Positions 25,626-36,893 are shown, numbered from the stretch's first letter. The stretch: DNA of 64,000 nucleotides from Streptomyces aurantiogriseus (GCF_014649375.1 NZ_BMSX01000034.1:1-64000); one strand, 5' to 3'. Notes: a model not told the origin generated them from the sequence alone. Numbers and translations: made by a program.

Positions 25626-26327
25626 ATGGCAGACCAGACCCACGTCCTGTTCGTCGAGGACGACGATGTCATCCGCGAGGCCACCCAGCTCGCCCTGGAG
25701 CGGGACGGCTTCGTGGTCACCGCGATGCCCGACGGCCTGTCCGGCCTGGAGGCGTTCCGGGCCGACCGCCCCGACATCGCGCTGCTGGACGTCATGGTGC
25801 CCGGCCTGGACGGCGTGAGCCTGTGCCGACGCATCCGTGACGAGTCCACCGTGCCGGTGATCATGCTCTCCGCGCGGGCCGACTCCATCGACGTCGTGCT
25901 CGGTCTGGAGGCCGGTGCCGACGACTACGTGACCAAGCCGTTCGACGGCGCCGTCCTGGTCGCCCGGATCCGCGCCGTCCTGCGCCGCTTCGGCCACGCG
26001 GGCGGCGGCGACCGGACCGAACCGGGCGCCACCACCACGGGCGGTGTGCTGACCTTCGGCGACCTGGAGGTCGACACCGAGGGCATGGAGGTGCGCAAGG
26101 CCGGACAGCCGGTGGCCCTCACCCCGACCGAGATGCGTCTGCTGCTGGAGTTCTCCTCCGCACCGGGCACGGTCCTGTCGCGGGACAAGCTGCTGGAGCG
26201 CGTGTGGGACTACGGCTGGGGCGGTGACACCCGCGTCGTCGACGTCCATGTGCAGCGGCTGCGGACCAAGATCGGCCAGGACCGCATCGAAACGGTCCGC
26301 GGCTTCGGCTACAAGCTGAAGGCCTGA
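25626..26327 (+). CDS. cseB: Response regulator CseB (OmpR family)
   Basis: 233 residues. The receiver domain has the acidic pocket VEDDD (10-14), phospho-acceptor Asp55 in LLDVMVPG and the conserved lysine in YVTKPFD. The C-terminal winged helix (about 135-233) includes LTPTEMRLLLEF and VDVHVQRLRTKIG, as in OmpR/PhoB proteins. Phosphorylated CseB activates transcription of sigE in the characterised Streptomyces system. It is followed 12 bp later by cseC. Confidence 0.96.
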   Translation: MADQTHVLFVEDDDVIREATQLALERDGFVVTAMPDGLSGLEAFRADRPDIALLDVMVPGLDGVSLCRRIRDESTVPVIMLSARADSIDVVLGLEAGADDYVTKPFDGAVLVARIRAVLRRFGHAGGGDRTEPGATTTGGVLTFGDLEVDTEGMEVRKAGQPVALTPTEMRLLLEFSSAPGTVLSRDKLLERVWDYGWGGDTRVVDVHVQRLRTKIGQDRIETVRGFGYKLKA

Positions 26328-26339
26328 GCGGACAGGGGT

Positions 26340-27683
26340 ATGCGGGGGATGTTGCGGCACCTGGTTCCCGCCCGCGTGGAGCGCGCGGGCATCCGCACCG
26401 GCCTGCGGTGGAAGCTGAGCGCGGCCATCGCGCTGGTCGGCGCTCTGGTGGCGATCGTGCTCAGCCTGGTCGTGCACAACGCGGCCCGCGTGTCCATGCT
26501 GGACAACGCGCGCGACCTCGCGGACGAGCGCGTCCGGATCGCCCAGCGCAACTACGAGCTGTCCGGGCGGCCGAACTTCCCCAACATCAAGATCGATGAC
26601 CCGGGCCTGCCGGGGGAGCTGCGGGAGAAGGTCGAGAAGGGCCGCCGGGCGACGTTCGTCTCCGACCACGCGGGCGGCGTGCCGGACATCTGGGCGGCCG
26701 TACCGGTCAAGGACGGGCATGTGCTCTCCCTGCACACCGGCTTCACCGACCGCAGTACGGACATCCTCAACGACCTCGACCAGGCCCTGGTGATCGGTTC
26801 CATCGCGGTCGTCCTCGGCGGCAGCGCGCTCGGCGTGCTCATCGGCGGGCAGCTGTCACGCCGGCTGCGCAAGGCGGCGACCGCCGCGAACCAGGTCGCC
26901 AAGGGTGAGCCGGACGTCCGGGTGCGGGACGCCATCGGCGGGGTCGTCCGGGACGAGACCGACGACCTGGCGAGCGCTGTCGACGCCATGGCGGACGCGT
27001 TGCAGCAGCGCCTGGAGGCCGAGCGCAGGGTCACCGCCGACATCGCGCACGAACTGCGCACGCCCGTGACGGGACTGCTGACCGCCGCCGAACTACTGCC
27101 GCCCGGCCGGCCCACGGAGCTGGTCCTGGACCGGGCGAAGGCCATGCGCACCCTCGTCGAGGACGTCCTGGAGGTGGCCCGCCTCGACGGCGCCTCGGAG
27201 CGCGCCGAGCTGCAGGACATCCTGCTGGGCGAGTTCGTCGCCCGGCGTGTGGCGGCCAAGGACCCGGAGGTCGAGGTCCGCGTGGTGCACGAGTCGATGG
27301 TCACCACCGATCCCCGGCGCCTGGAGCGCGTGCTGTTCAACCTGCTCGCCAACGCCGCCCGGCACGGCAAACCGCCGATCCAGGTCACCGTCGAGGGCCG
27401 GGTCATCCGGGTCCGCGACCACGGCCCCGGCTTCCCCGAGGACCTGCTCGCCGAGGGGCCGAGCCGCTTCCGCACCGGCAGCAGGGACCGCGCCGGCCAC
27501 GGCCACGGGCTCGGTCTGACCATCGCCGCGGGCCAGGCCCGCGTCCTGGGCGCCCGGCTGACCTTCCGCAACGTACGGCCGGCCGGGGCGCCGGAGCACA
27601 TACCCGCCGAGGGCGCCGTCGCCGTCCTGTGGCTGCCGGAGCACGCGCCGACGAACACGGGGAGCTATCCGATGCTGCCCTGA
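26340..27683 (+). CDS. cseC: Sensor histidine kinase CseC
   Basis: 447 residues. The first membrane helix is at about 26-46, an extracytoplasmic sensor loop at 47-148 and the second helix at 149-171, followed by HAMP and the dimerisation helix with His237 in DIAHELRTPVTG. The ATPase domain has the N box NLLANAARHG, G1 DHGPGF and G2 GHGHGLGLTIA. In S. coelicolor CseC reports envelope stress and phosphorylates CseB. It ends the sigE operon. Confidence 0.95.
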   Translation: MRGMLRHLVPARVERAGIRTGLRWKLSAAIALVGALVAIVLSLVVHNAARVSMLDNARDLADERVRIAQRNYELSGRPNFPNIKIDDPGLPGELREKVEKGRRATFVSDHAGGVPDIWAAVPVKDGHVLSLHTGFTDRSTDILNDLDQALVIGSIAVVLGGSALGVLIGGQLSRRLRKAATAANQVAKGEPDVRVRDAIGGVVRDETDDLASAVDAMADALQQRLEAERRVTADIAHELRTPVTGLLTAAELLPPGRPTELVLDRAKAMRTLVEDVLEVARLDGASERAELQDILLGEFVARRVAAKDPEVEVRVVHESMVTTDPRRLERVLFNLLANAARHGKPPIQVTVEGRVIRVRDHGPGFPEDLLAEGPSRFRTGSRDRAGHGHGLGLTIAAGQARVLGARLTFRNVRPAGAPEHIPAEGAVAVLWLPEHAPTNTGSYPMLP

Positions 27684-27719
27684 CGGGTCGGTGCTGCCCT
27701 GGCGGGTCGGGGAAGCGGC

Positions 27720-28154
27720 TCAGCCGAAGTCCTTCGAGAAGTCGAGCTCCTCGCTGCGCTCGGTCAGCGAGTACCAGTTGCCGTTGTCGTCACGGAAGAT
27801 CGCCTCGATGCCGTACGGGCGCTCCTGCGGCTCCTGGACGAACTCCACGCCGCGCGCCTTGAAGGTCTCGTAGTCTCCGCGGCAGTCGTCCGTGCGAAAG
27901 GCCCCGGCGCCGAGGACTCCCTTGCTGACCAGCTTCTTCAGCGCCTCGGCGGACTCGGGGTCGAGGCCCGGGCCGTCCAGGCTCATCAGGGCGAGCTCGA
28001 CCTCCGGCTGGTCCTTGGCGCCCACAGTGACCCAGCGCATGTCACCCATGGCGAGCTCGGTACGTACCTCAAAGTCGAGCTTCTCGGTGAAGAAGGCCTT
28101 GGTGCGCTGCTGGTCGAAGGTCCACACGGTGGTGATGCCCAGGCCCTTGATCAT
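27720..28154 (-). CDS. VOC-family (glyoxalase-like) protein
   Basis: 144 residues forming two beta-alpha-beta-beta-beta modules: ITTVWTFDQQRTKAFFTEKLDFEVRTEL and the second half ending in AIFRDDNGNWYSLTER. Members are metal-dependent dioxygenases, lyases or drug-binding proteins; the metal-ligand pattern here is incomplete, so a binding role is possible. It is coupled to the AraC gene by a 4-bp overlap (28151-28154), which suggests that the regulator and VOC protein respond to the same compound. Confidence 0.87.
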   Translation of the reverse strand: MIKGLGITTVWTFDQQRTKAFFTEKLDFEVRTELAMGDMRWVTVGAKDQPEVELALMSLDGPGLDPESAEALKKLVSKGVLGAGAFRTDDCRGDYETFKARGVEFVQEPQERPYGIEAIFRDDNGNWYSLTERSEELDFSKDFG

Positions 28155-28654
28155 GGCTCTGCTCTCCCGTCGGGGGTCGGGTCGGACGGACTCGGTTCCG
28201 TCCGGGTCGGTTCCTGTTCGTCACCGTAGGCAGGCACTGGTTCGGGGCGCTTCTTCAAAGTTGCGCTGGGAAAGCCGCCGGCCCAGAGCATGGCGTAGCA
28301 CCCGGGGATGAGCGCGGCACCGCGGCCGACGTGCTTGGTCCGGTACTCGCTGGGTGTGAGCCCGGTGCGCGCCTTGAAGCGGGTGGAGAAGGTGCCGAGG
28401 CTGCTGAAGCCGACGAGGTGGCAGATCTCCGTCACCGACAGGTCGGCGCTGCGGAGCATCTCCTCGGCCCGTTCGATACGGCGGTGGGTCAGGTACTGGC
28501 CGGGCGTCTCGCCGTAGGCCTCCTTGAAGGCGCGGACGAAGTGGTAGCGGGAGTAGCCGGCGTGGGCGGCCACGGCGTCCAGGTCGAGCTCCGGATCGGA
28601 CCAGTCGCGATCCATGGCGTCCTTGGCCAGCCGCAACTGCCGCATCTTGTCCAT
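28151..28654 (-). CDS. AraC-family transcriptional regulator
   Basis: 167 residues, essentially a stand-alone AraC DNA-binding domain at about 15-115 (LDAVAAHAGYSRYHFVRAFKEAYGETPGQYLTHRRIERAEEML...VTEICHLVGFSSLGTFSTRFKARTG) with a short hydrophilic tail. There is no separate ligand-binding domain, as in SoxS/MarA types. It is first in a two-gene unit with the VOC protein. Confidence 0.88.
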   Translation of the reverse strand: MDKMRQLRLAKDAMDRDWSDPELDLDAVAAHAGYSRYHFVRAFKEAYGETPGQYLTHRRIERAEEMLRSADLSVTEICHLVGFSSLGTFSTRFKARTGLTPSEYRTKHVGRGAALIPGCYAMLWAGGFPSATLKKRPEPVPAYGDEQEPTRTEPSPSDPTPDGRAEP

Positions 28655-28681
28655 GGGCCGATGGTGGCACGGACCAGTGAC

Positions 28682-28715
28682 AAGGCCCCCGGGGCGGACA
28701 CCGACCGGGGGCCTT
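28682..28715. terminator. Terminator of the MFS exporter gene
   Basis: An 11-bp perfect stem, AAGGCCCCCGG (28682-28692) with CCGGGGGCCTT (28705-28715), around a 12-nt loop. It lies between the 3' end of the MFS gene and the start of the AraC gene. Confidence 0.7.
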
Positions 28716-28776
28716 CACTTCTGCCACGGGATGCCGCCGCCCCTCACCAGCGGGCGGCGGCCCTTCGCACCGCAGC

Positions 28777-30366
28777 TCAGACGGTCTCCGCCACCGGTGC
28801 CTTCGGCGCGTCGGTCCCATCCGTCGGCCCCTCCGGCTTCGGCCCGGCTCCCCGCAGCGGGACCTCCTTGACGAAGACGGCCGCCACCACGACGACCACC
28901 GCCACCGCGGCTCCGAGGACGAACGCCGCGTGTGTGCCGTCGGACACGGCGTACTGGTACGCCTCCCGTGCCGCCGCCGGAAGCTTGGCCAGGCCGGCCG
29001 CGTCCAGCTGCGCGGACTGCTCGGTGACCTGCGAGCCCAGCGCGCCGGCCCGCTCGGCCATCACGTCCTGGACCCGGCTGTTGAACAGCGCGCCCATGAT
29101 CGCGACACCGAAGGAGGAGCCGAGCGTCCGGAAGAGGGTGGCCGACGAGGACGCGACGCCCATGTCCTTCATCTCGACGCTGTTCTGCGCGACCAGCATG
29201 GTGATCTGCATCAGGCAGCCCATGCCGAGACCGACGACGGCCATGAACACGCCGGACGTGAACCGTGAGGTCCCGGTGTCCATCGTCGACAGCAGGTACA
29301 GCCCGACGGTCATCAGGGCGCCGCCGACGATCGGGAAGATCTTGTAGCGGCCGCTGCTGGTGGTGATCCGGCCCGCGACCATCGAGGTCACGAGCATCGC
29401 ACCGAGCATCGGCAGGAGCAGCAGCCCGGAGTTGGTCGCGGACGCGCCCTGCACGGACTGCTGGTACAGCGGCAGGAAGAGGGTCGCGCCGAACATCACG
29501 AAGCCGGTGATGAAGCCGATGACCGACATCAGGGTGAAGTTGCGGCTGCGGAAGATGTGCAGCGGGACGATCGGCTCGGCGGCCCTGGTCTGCCAGAACA
29601 CGAACCCGACGAGCGCGGCGACACCGATGCCGATCAGCTCCATGATCCGCGCGGAGCCCCAGGCGTACTCCGTGCCGCCCCAGGTGGTGACGAGCACGAT
29701 GGAGGTGATGCCGACGGTCAGCAGCCCGGCGCCCAGATAGTCGATGCGCGCCTCGGACCGCTTCTTCGGCAGGTGCAGTACGGCGGTGATGAGGCCCAGG
29801 GCCGCCACGCCGAGCGGCAGGTTGATGTAGAAGGCCCAGCGCCAGCCCCAGTGGTCGGTGATGGTGCCGCCGACGAGCGGTCCGCCGATCATGGCGATCG
29901 CCATCACGCCGGCCATCATGCCCTGGTACTTGCCGCGCTCCCGCGGCGGAACCAGGTCACCGATGATCGCCATGACGCCGACCATCAGACCGCCGGCGCC
30001 CAGGCCCTGAACGGCACGGAAGGCGATCAGCTGGCCCATGTCCTGGGCCATACCGCTCAGCGCCGACCCGATCAGGAAGATCACTATCGAGCTCAGGAAG
30101 GCGCCCTTGCGCCCGTACATGTCGCCGAGCTTGCCCCAGATCGGGGTGGAGGCGGCGGTCGCGAGGGTGTACGCCGTCACCACCCACGACAGGTGCTCCA
30201 GGCCCCCGAGCTCGCCCACGATCGTCGGCATCGCCGTGCCCACGATCATGTTGTCGAGCATCGCGAGCATCATCGTGATCATCAGTGCGAGCATCACGAC
30301 CCGCACGCTCTTCGCCTGTTTCTCCGGTGCGCTTGTGGCCGTCTCAACGGTTCCGGTGTCCGCCAT
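28777..30366 (-). CDS. DHA2-type MFS multidrug exporter
   Basis: 529 residues with about 14 membrane segments, the DHA2 (EmrB/QacA) pattern. Motif A between segments 2 and 3 reads WGKLGDMYGRKGAF, and motif C is in segment 5 (AIAMIGGPLVGGTI). ATG 30366 is favoured over GTG 30375 because GGGGGAG is correctly spaced only for the former. It is divergent from a TetR gene across a region with three matching operators, so drug-responsive derepression is likely. Substrate unknown. Confidence 0.94.
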   Translation of the reverse strand: MADTGTVETATSAPEKQAKSVRVVMLALMITMMLAMLDNMIVGTAMPTIVGELGGLEHLSWVVTAYTLATAASTPIWGKLGDMYGRKGAFLSSIVIFLIGSALSGMAQDMGQLIAFRAVQGLGAGGLMVGVMAIIGDLVPPRERGKYQGMMAGVMAIAMIGGPLVGGTITDHWGWRWAFYINLPLGVAALGLITAVLHLPKKRSEARIDYLGAGLLTVGITSIVLVTTWGGTEYAWGSARIMELIGIGVAALVGFVFWQTRAAEPIVPLHIFRSRNFTLMSVIGFITGFVMFGATLFLPLYQQSVQGASATNSGLLLLPMLGAMLVTSMVAGRITTSSGRYKIFPIVGGALMTVGLYLLSTMDTGTSRFTSGVFMAVVGLGMGCLMQITMLVAQNSVEMKDMGVASSSATLFRTLGSSFGVAIMGALFNSRVQDVMAERAGALGSQVTEQSAQLDAAGLAKLPAAAREAYQYAVSDGTHAAFVLGAAVAVVVVVAAVFVKEVPLRGAGPKPEGPTDGTDAPKAPVAETV

Positions 30367-30395
30367 CGTTCCCACTCCCCCAGGGCGGGCTACTT

Positions 30396-30480
30396 ACTTG
30401 CCGCCCGGCTAGTTCACTACACTGGGAACGTAGACCCGTCACTAGCCGGGCGTCAAGTAAGTTCTGACCGGGCGGCAGGT
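30396..30480. promoter_or_regulatory. Three TetR-type operators in the divergent promoter region
   Basis: Three related 18-bp palindromes: ACTTGCCGCCCGGCTAGT (30396-30413), ACTAGCCGGGCGTCAAGT (30441-30458) and TCTGACCGGGCGGCAGGT (30463-30480). The first is the near-exact reverse complement of the second over 21 bp. The second and third are spaced 22 bp, two helical turns. Together they cover both promoters, so the adjacent TetR protein probably represses the exporter and itself. Confidence 0.8.
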
Positions 30481-30536
30481 AAGTTTTTCTTACCGAACGG
30501 CATCCGCGCTTCGTGGGAGCGCGAGAGAGTACGAGG

Positions 30537-31127
30537 ATGGACGTCACCATGGACGGCACCAAGCAGCAGCGCCGCGGCAACACCCGCCAGCGCATCCAGG
30601 ACGTGGCGCTCGAACTCTTCGCCGAGCAGGGCTACGAGAAGACCTCGCTCCGCGAGATCGCGGAGCGCCTGGAGGTCACGAAGGCGGCCCTGTACTACCA
30701 CTTCAAGACCAAGGAAGAGATCATCGTCAGCATCTTCACGGACCTGACGAAGCCGATCGAAGACCTGATCGAGTGGGGCAGGGAACAGCCGCACACCCTC
30801 GAGACCAAGCACGAGCTCGTACGGCGCTACAGCCAGGCGCTCACCGAGGCCGCCCCGCTCTTCCGCTTCATGCAGGAGAACCAGGCGACGATACGGGAGC
30901 TGCAGATCGGCGATTCCTTCAAGGACCGGATGCGCGGCCTGCGCGACATCATCATCGACCCGGACGCCCCCCTCACCGACCAGGTCCGCTGCGTCAGCGC
31001 CCTCTTCACGCTGCACGCCGGCATGTTCTTCCTGCAGGACCTCGAAGGCGACCCCGAGGACAAGCGTGAAGCCGTCCTGGAGGTCGCCGTCGATCTGGTC
31101 ACCCAGGCCCATCAGGGCAAGCCCTGA
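30537..31127 (+). CDS. TetR-family repressor of the divergent MFS exporter
   Basis: 196 residues with an N-terminal helix-turn-helix (RQRIQDVALELFAEQGYEKTSLREIAERLEVTKAALYYHFKTKEEI) and a typical all-helical ligand domain. ATG 30537 follows a GAGAG ribosome site. A later ATG at 30549 and an upstream GTG at 30513 are alternatives. Palindromic operators lie in the gap to the exporter gene. Confidence 0.92.
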   Translation: MDVTMDGTKQQRRGNTRQRIQDVALELFAEQGYEKTSLREIAERLEVTKAALYYHFKTKEEIIVSIFTDLTKPIEDLIEWGREQPHTLETKHELVRRYSQALTEAAPLFRFMQENQATIRELQIGDSFKDRMRGLRDIIIDPDAPLTDQVRCVSALFTLHAGMFFLQDLEGDPEDKREAVLEVAVDLVTQAHQGKP

Positions 31128-31146
31128 CAGCCGGACCCGTCCGTAC

Positions 31147-31725
31147 TCAGACGGTCAGACCCTTGCCCCTCAGGAACTTGACCGGGTCGATCGCCGAGCC
31201 GTAGTTCGCGGTCGTACGGATCTCGAAGTGCAGGTGCGGGCCGCTGGAGTTGCCCGTGTTGCCGGACAGGGCGATGCGCTGACCGGTCTTGACGATCTGA
31301 CCGATCCTCACGTCGACCTCCGACAGGTGGGCGTACTGGGAGTACGTGCCGTTGCCGTGCCTGATGACGATGGCGTTGCCGTAGGCCGGACCGTCACCTG
31401 CGCCGTTGCCGCCGGCCTTGACCACGGTGCCGCCGTGCGCGGCCACGACCTTGGTGCCGCTCGGCACAGCGAAGTCCTGCCCACTGTGGGTGGACTGCCA
31501 CATGCCGCCGGCCTGGGCGAAGCTGGCGGACTTCGTGTAGTGCGCCACCGGCTTGACCCAGGAGGTGGCGGAGGCGGTCTTCGCGGCGGGCTGGGCGGCC
31601 GGCTGGACGGCGGACGCCACCCCGCTCCCCAGCACGACCGAGGCGCCGAGAGCGGCGGCCCCGACGGCCACGCGGGTGCGGAGCAGGGACGTACGGGAGG
31701 AACGGGACGTGACGCGCTGGAACAT
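31147..31725 (-). CDS. Secreted M23-family peptidoglycan endopeptidase
   Basis: 192 residues. A signal peptide (RTRVAVGAAALGASVVLGSGVASA, likely cleavage after 39) is followed by a short linker and a lysostaphin/LytM-type domain. Metal ligands His80 and Asp84 (HSGQD) and His166, with catalytic His133 and His164 (GPHLHFE), are all present, so the enzyme should cut peptide cross-bridges. The ATG at 31725 begins a normal signal peptide; the open extension to 31824 lies in the leader. Confidence 0.92.
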   Translation of the reverse strand: MFQRVTSRSSRTSLLRTRVAVGAAALGASVVLGSGVASAVQPAAQPAAKTASATSWVKPVAHYTKSASFAQAGGMWQSTHSGQDFAVPSGTKVVAAHGGTVVKAGGNGAGDGPAYGNAIVIRHGNGTYSQYAHLSEVDVRIGQIVKTGQRIALSGNTGNSSGPHLHFEIRTTANYGSAIDPVKFLRGKGLTV

Positions 31726-32244
31726 CGAAACCTCATGGGGCTGGGGACGGAGAAAACCACCCGACGTACGGACGTCCGCCGGATGGGCCATCCCTTGGTA
31801 ACCCCTGGGCTCACATTGCCCCAAACGTGTGACCTACGACAGAAGCTAGTACCTACACCCCAAAACGGACTACTTCTTGACAGTCCACACTTTCATCGCT
31901 ATTCCCGCCGATCCACGCAGTTGACGTGAAGCGTCCGCGCAATCTCGCACCTTAAGTCCGTTTTGCGAAAATCGTGATCGCCACTATTCCACCTAGTAAC
32001 GGACAAATCGCCTGTGCGGCATGTCACCGGGCGCCCCATCCAAAGGGCTTGGAAATGTGACGGGGGCTACTTCCGCCCCTGCTTTGGGAGTTGTGACCCG
32101 CGCCATAACGGCTGCACGGGGCTGTGATGGACCTCTCATGCTCAACTACCGTCCAGTAACCCGCTGGTTCCCCTCAGGCCATCCCCACCGATGAGCATGC
32201 CCACGACACCCGTAGCGCCATGGACGCGAGAGGACCCCCACACC
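31726..32244. promoter_or_regulatory. Non-coding region with a palindrome-rich leader for the M23 gene
   Basis: About 519 bp without a gene. On the minus strand upstream of the peptidase there are several self-complementary elements: GGACT..AGTCC (31867-31886), GGATGGGCCATCC (31781-31793) and CGGACGTCCG (31769-31778), suggesting a long folded leader. It lacks the sequence blocks I expect for the Streptomyces c-di-AMP riboswitch. On the plus strand TTGACA at 31878 resembles a -35 box but lies far from the phosphatase gene. Confidence 0.4.
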
Positions 32245-32892
32245 ATGACCCCGAGAGGCACCTGGACGCGCCGCATCACCATGACCGCCGTGGCCACGGC
32301 CGCCGTCACCGCGATGGCCGTCCCGGCAGGCGCCCAGGCCGCGACGGCCACCAGCACGTCCACCGTCGCCACGGCCACCACCACCGCTGCCGCTGAGGAC
32401 GTCGACTACGACACCTGGCAGGCGGACTGCCAGGCTTTGATGAACCAGGCGCTGCCGTACCTGAAGCAGCGCATCGCCGCGACCAAGCCGGGCGAGAAGC
32501 AGGCGATCGTCCTCGACATCGACAACACCACGCTGGAGACCGACTTCGGCTTCAGCTACCCGCAGCCGGCCAACAAGCCGGTCCTCGACGTCGCCAAGTA
32601 CGCCCAGGACCACGGCGTCTCGCTGTTCTTCGTCACCGCCCGCCCGGGCATCATCGCCGGGGTGACCGACTACAACCTCAAGTACGTCGGCTACAAGGTC
32701 TCCGGCCTCTACGTACGCGGCCTGTTCGACCTCTTCAAGGACGTCGCCGCGTACAAGACCGCACAGCGCGTCGACATCGAGTCCAAGGGCTACACGATCA
32801 TCGCGAACATCGGCAACAGCGCCACCGACCTGTCGGGCGGTCACGCCGAGAAGACCTTCAAACTGCCGGACTACGACGGGCAGTTGTCGTAA
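32245..32892 (+). CDS. Secreted HAD-family acid phosphatase (class B-like)
   Basis: 215 residues. A Sec-type signal peptide (RRITMTAVATAAVTAMAVPAGAQA, cleavage near 32) precedes a Thr/Ala-rich segment and a HAD domain. The nucleophile motif is VLDIDNTTLETD, with Asp91 and Asp93. Motif II is FVTARPG, and the later lysine/aspartate motifs are partly recognisable (KDVAAYK, IGNSATD). It probably releases phosphate from organic monoesters outside the cell. ATG 32245 is preceded by GAGAGGA. Confidence 0.9.
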   Translation: MTPRGTWTRRITMTAVATAAVTAMAVPAGAQAATATSTSTVATATTTAAAEDVDYDTWQADCQALMNQALPYLKQRIAATKPGEKQAIVLDIDNTTLETDFGFSYPQPANKPVLDVAKYAQDHGVSLFFVTARPGIIAGVTDYNLKYVGYKVSGLYVRGLFDLFKDVAAYKTAQRVDIESKGYTIIANIGNSATDLSGGHAEKTFKLPDYDGQLS

Positions 32893-32917
32893 CGCGTGAG
32901 CGTTCCTCAGGCATGCG

Positions 32918-32953
32918 AAAGGGGCCGGTGCTCAGAAGAGCACCGGCCCCTTT
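32918..32953. terminator. Strong bidirectional terminator between the phosphatase gene and clpC
   Basis: A perfect 16-bp stem, AAAGGGGCCGGTGCTC (32918-32933) with GAGCACCGGCCCCTTT (32938-32953), has an AGAA loop. It is flanked by A and T runs on each strand and serves both convergent genes. Confidence 0.9.
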
Positions 32954-32986
32954 CTACGAGGCTTCCTCAGGCGAACCCGCGGAAGG

Positions 32987-35512
<2,526 letters not shown>

Positions 35513-35942
35513 CGTTAATCGCTCCTCAGAGCGGTCAGGCAGTGGGGGGAACTTCCCCTCCCTGTCCTTCCGCAGCTTAGTCCCGCAAGCGGGGACCGCT
35601 CATTCCAACTGCCGACACCGTCGATGGCCTCCTGACCCCGCTAACGCCGACATCTGCTCCAACCCGATGGTGCGAGACGATGTTCCCGCAGGCCAGGTGG
35701 TTACCCTCACCATCACTACGCCGATGGCGAACGTGAGACGCCCTGTCCTGCGTGTCGCCCCCTCCCACTAGGGATGTCTTACCCGCTGGGACTGACACTC
35801 CATGCCGCGCGCACCGGTTCCCTCAGCTACGGGCGAACAACCTTGCGCCTCCGCGTACGCCCACACGCCCCCCTTCCGGCACTCTGCGCGCACGCGGGAA
35901 CACTCAGCGTAACTCTCGGTCCCTCGGGCCGTTGCACTCGGC
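35513..35942. other. Intergenic region upstream of clpC
   Basis: 430 bp between divergent genes. It contains the clpC leader, the ClgR-type box (35719-35732), and the promoter of the small plus-strand gene at 35943. No RNA gene or repeat is evident. Confidence 0.5.
35719..35732 (-). promoter_or_regulatory. ClgR-type box upstream of clpC
   Basis: On the minus strand the sequence reads GTTCGC-CATCG-GCG, an exact fit to the GTTCGC-N5-GCG box reported for ClgR, the activator of clp and lon genes in Streptomyces. It is oriented with clpC and lies about 205 bp before its start codon. Confidence 0.7.
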
Positions 35943-36515
35943 ATGGTTGGCTCAGTCCCTCTCCCCCGTCGGCCGCTCGACCCGGATGATCCGGCCGGCC
36001 GGGTCCGCGGCTGGTACGAGAACGAACTGGGGTGGGCGACGGTGCCCGGGGAGCCGGTACGACTTTTGGCGGGCGTGCGCTTCGACGTCCTGGACGTGCC
36101 GGCCGAGGCGGGCCACGCGGCGCTGCGGCGCCTGGCGCCGGGCTCTCCGGTGGCCGTTCGGGGAGATCGGATGCGGCTGCTGGTGGCCGCGGGCAGCGCG
36201 GAGGAGCTGCCGGGGATCCTGCGGTGGCTGGAGTGGGGGGCGCTGCCGCTGGACCTGACGGCGATCGGCGCGGGCGGCGTCATCGAGGCGCCCTTGCCTC
36301 CGGGTCCGGAGTCCTCAGGGGGTGCGCAGGGGGCCGCCGTGTGGGTGCGGCCCCCCGTGGCCGGGCGTGAGGTCGAGGCCTCGCTGCCGACGGTGTCGGC
36401 CTTGGGGGGCGGTGGGGGCGCCCCCGATCTCGTGCGGCTGGTGGACACGCTGGCGACGCACTGTCACCGTGTCCGGCTGCGGCGCGTGTGCGCTCAGGCG
36501 TTGGCCTTCTCGTAA
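35943..36515 (+). CDS. Small protein resembling primase/polymerase-like N-terminal domains
   Basis: 190 residues. The opening, ...GWYENELGWATVPGEPVRLLAGVRFDVLDVPAEAGHAALRRL, resembles the N-terminal part of Streptomyces bifunctional DNA primase/polymerase-like proteins, but the catalytic residues of a real primase are not evident. The middle is glycine/proline-rich. I would treat it as hypothetical. Its end overlaps lsr2 by 22 bp in convergent orientation. Confidence 0.7.
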   Translation: MVGSVPLPRRPLDPDDPAGRVRGWYENELGWATVPGEPVRLLAGVRFDVLDVPAEAGHAALRRLAPGSPVAVRGDRMRLLVAAGSAEELPGILRWLEWGALPLDLTAIGAGGVIEAPLPPGPESSGGAQGAAVWVRPPVAGREVEASLPTVSALGGGGGAPDLVRLVDTLATHCHRVRLRRVCAQALAFS

Positions 36516-36829
36516 GCCTCGCGAATGGACGCGGGAACGCGGCCACGGTCGTTGACCTCGTAACCGTTCTCCTTCGCCCACGCGCGGATCTGTGCGGTGT
36601 CCTGGCTGCCACCGGTAGCGGCGCGCGCCTTTCCGCGTCCGCCCGAAGCACGGCCTCCGGTACGACGACCGCCCTTCACATAGGGGTCGAGAAGGCTGCG
36701 CAGCTTGTCCGCATTGGCCGTCGTGAGATCGATCTCGTAGGTCTTGCCGTCCAGCGCGAACGTCACGGTCTCGTCCGCCTCGCCGCCGTCGAGGTCGTCG
36801 ACAAGAAGGACCTGAACCTTCTGTGCCAC
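36494..36829 (-). CDS. lsr2: Nucleoid-associated protein Lsr2
   Basis: 111 residues from GTG 36829 (AAGGAA upstream). The N-terminal dimerisation domain is AQKVQVLLVDDLDGGEADETVTFALDGKTYEIDL. A basic Gly/Arg linker follows, and the C-terminal DNA-binding domain ends with WAKENGYEVNDRGRVPASIREAYEKANA, whose RGR motif is the AT-hook-like contact to the minor groove. Lsr2 silences AT-rich and laterally acquired DNA in actinobacteria. Confidence 0.97.
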   Translation of the reverse strand: MAQKVQVLLVDDLDGGEADETVTFALDGKTYEIDLTTANADKLRSLLDPYVKGGRRTGGRASGGRGKARAATGGSQDTAQIRAWAKENGYEVNDRGRVPASIREAYEKANA

Positions 36830-36893
36830 CGGATTTCCTTTCATCGATAACGTGAGGGCCGGGGGTCTGCGGCGTCCGCCGTTTCGCCGCCCC

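Noticed and set aside
31741..31860. c-di-AMP (ydaO-type) riboswitch upstream of the M23 gene
   Set aside because: Attractive because of gene type and the presence of disA, but the GGGGACCCA... and GGGGUGAAUC-like blocks I expect for the Streptomyces element are not there.
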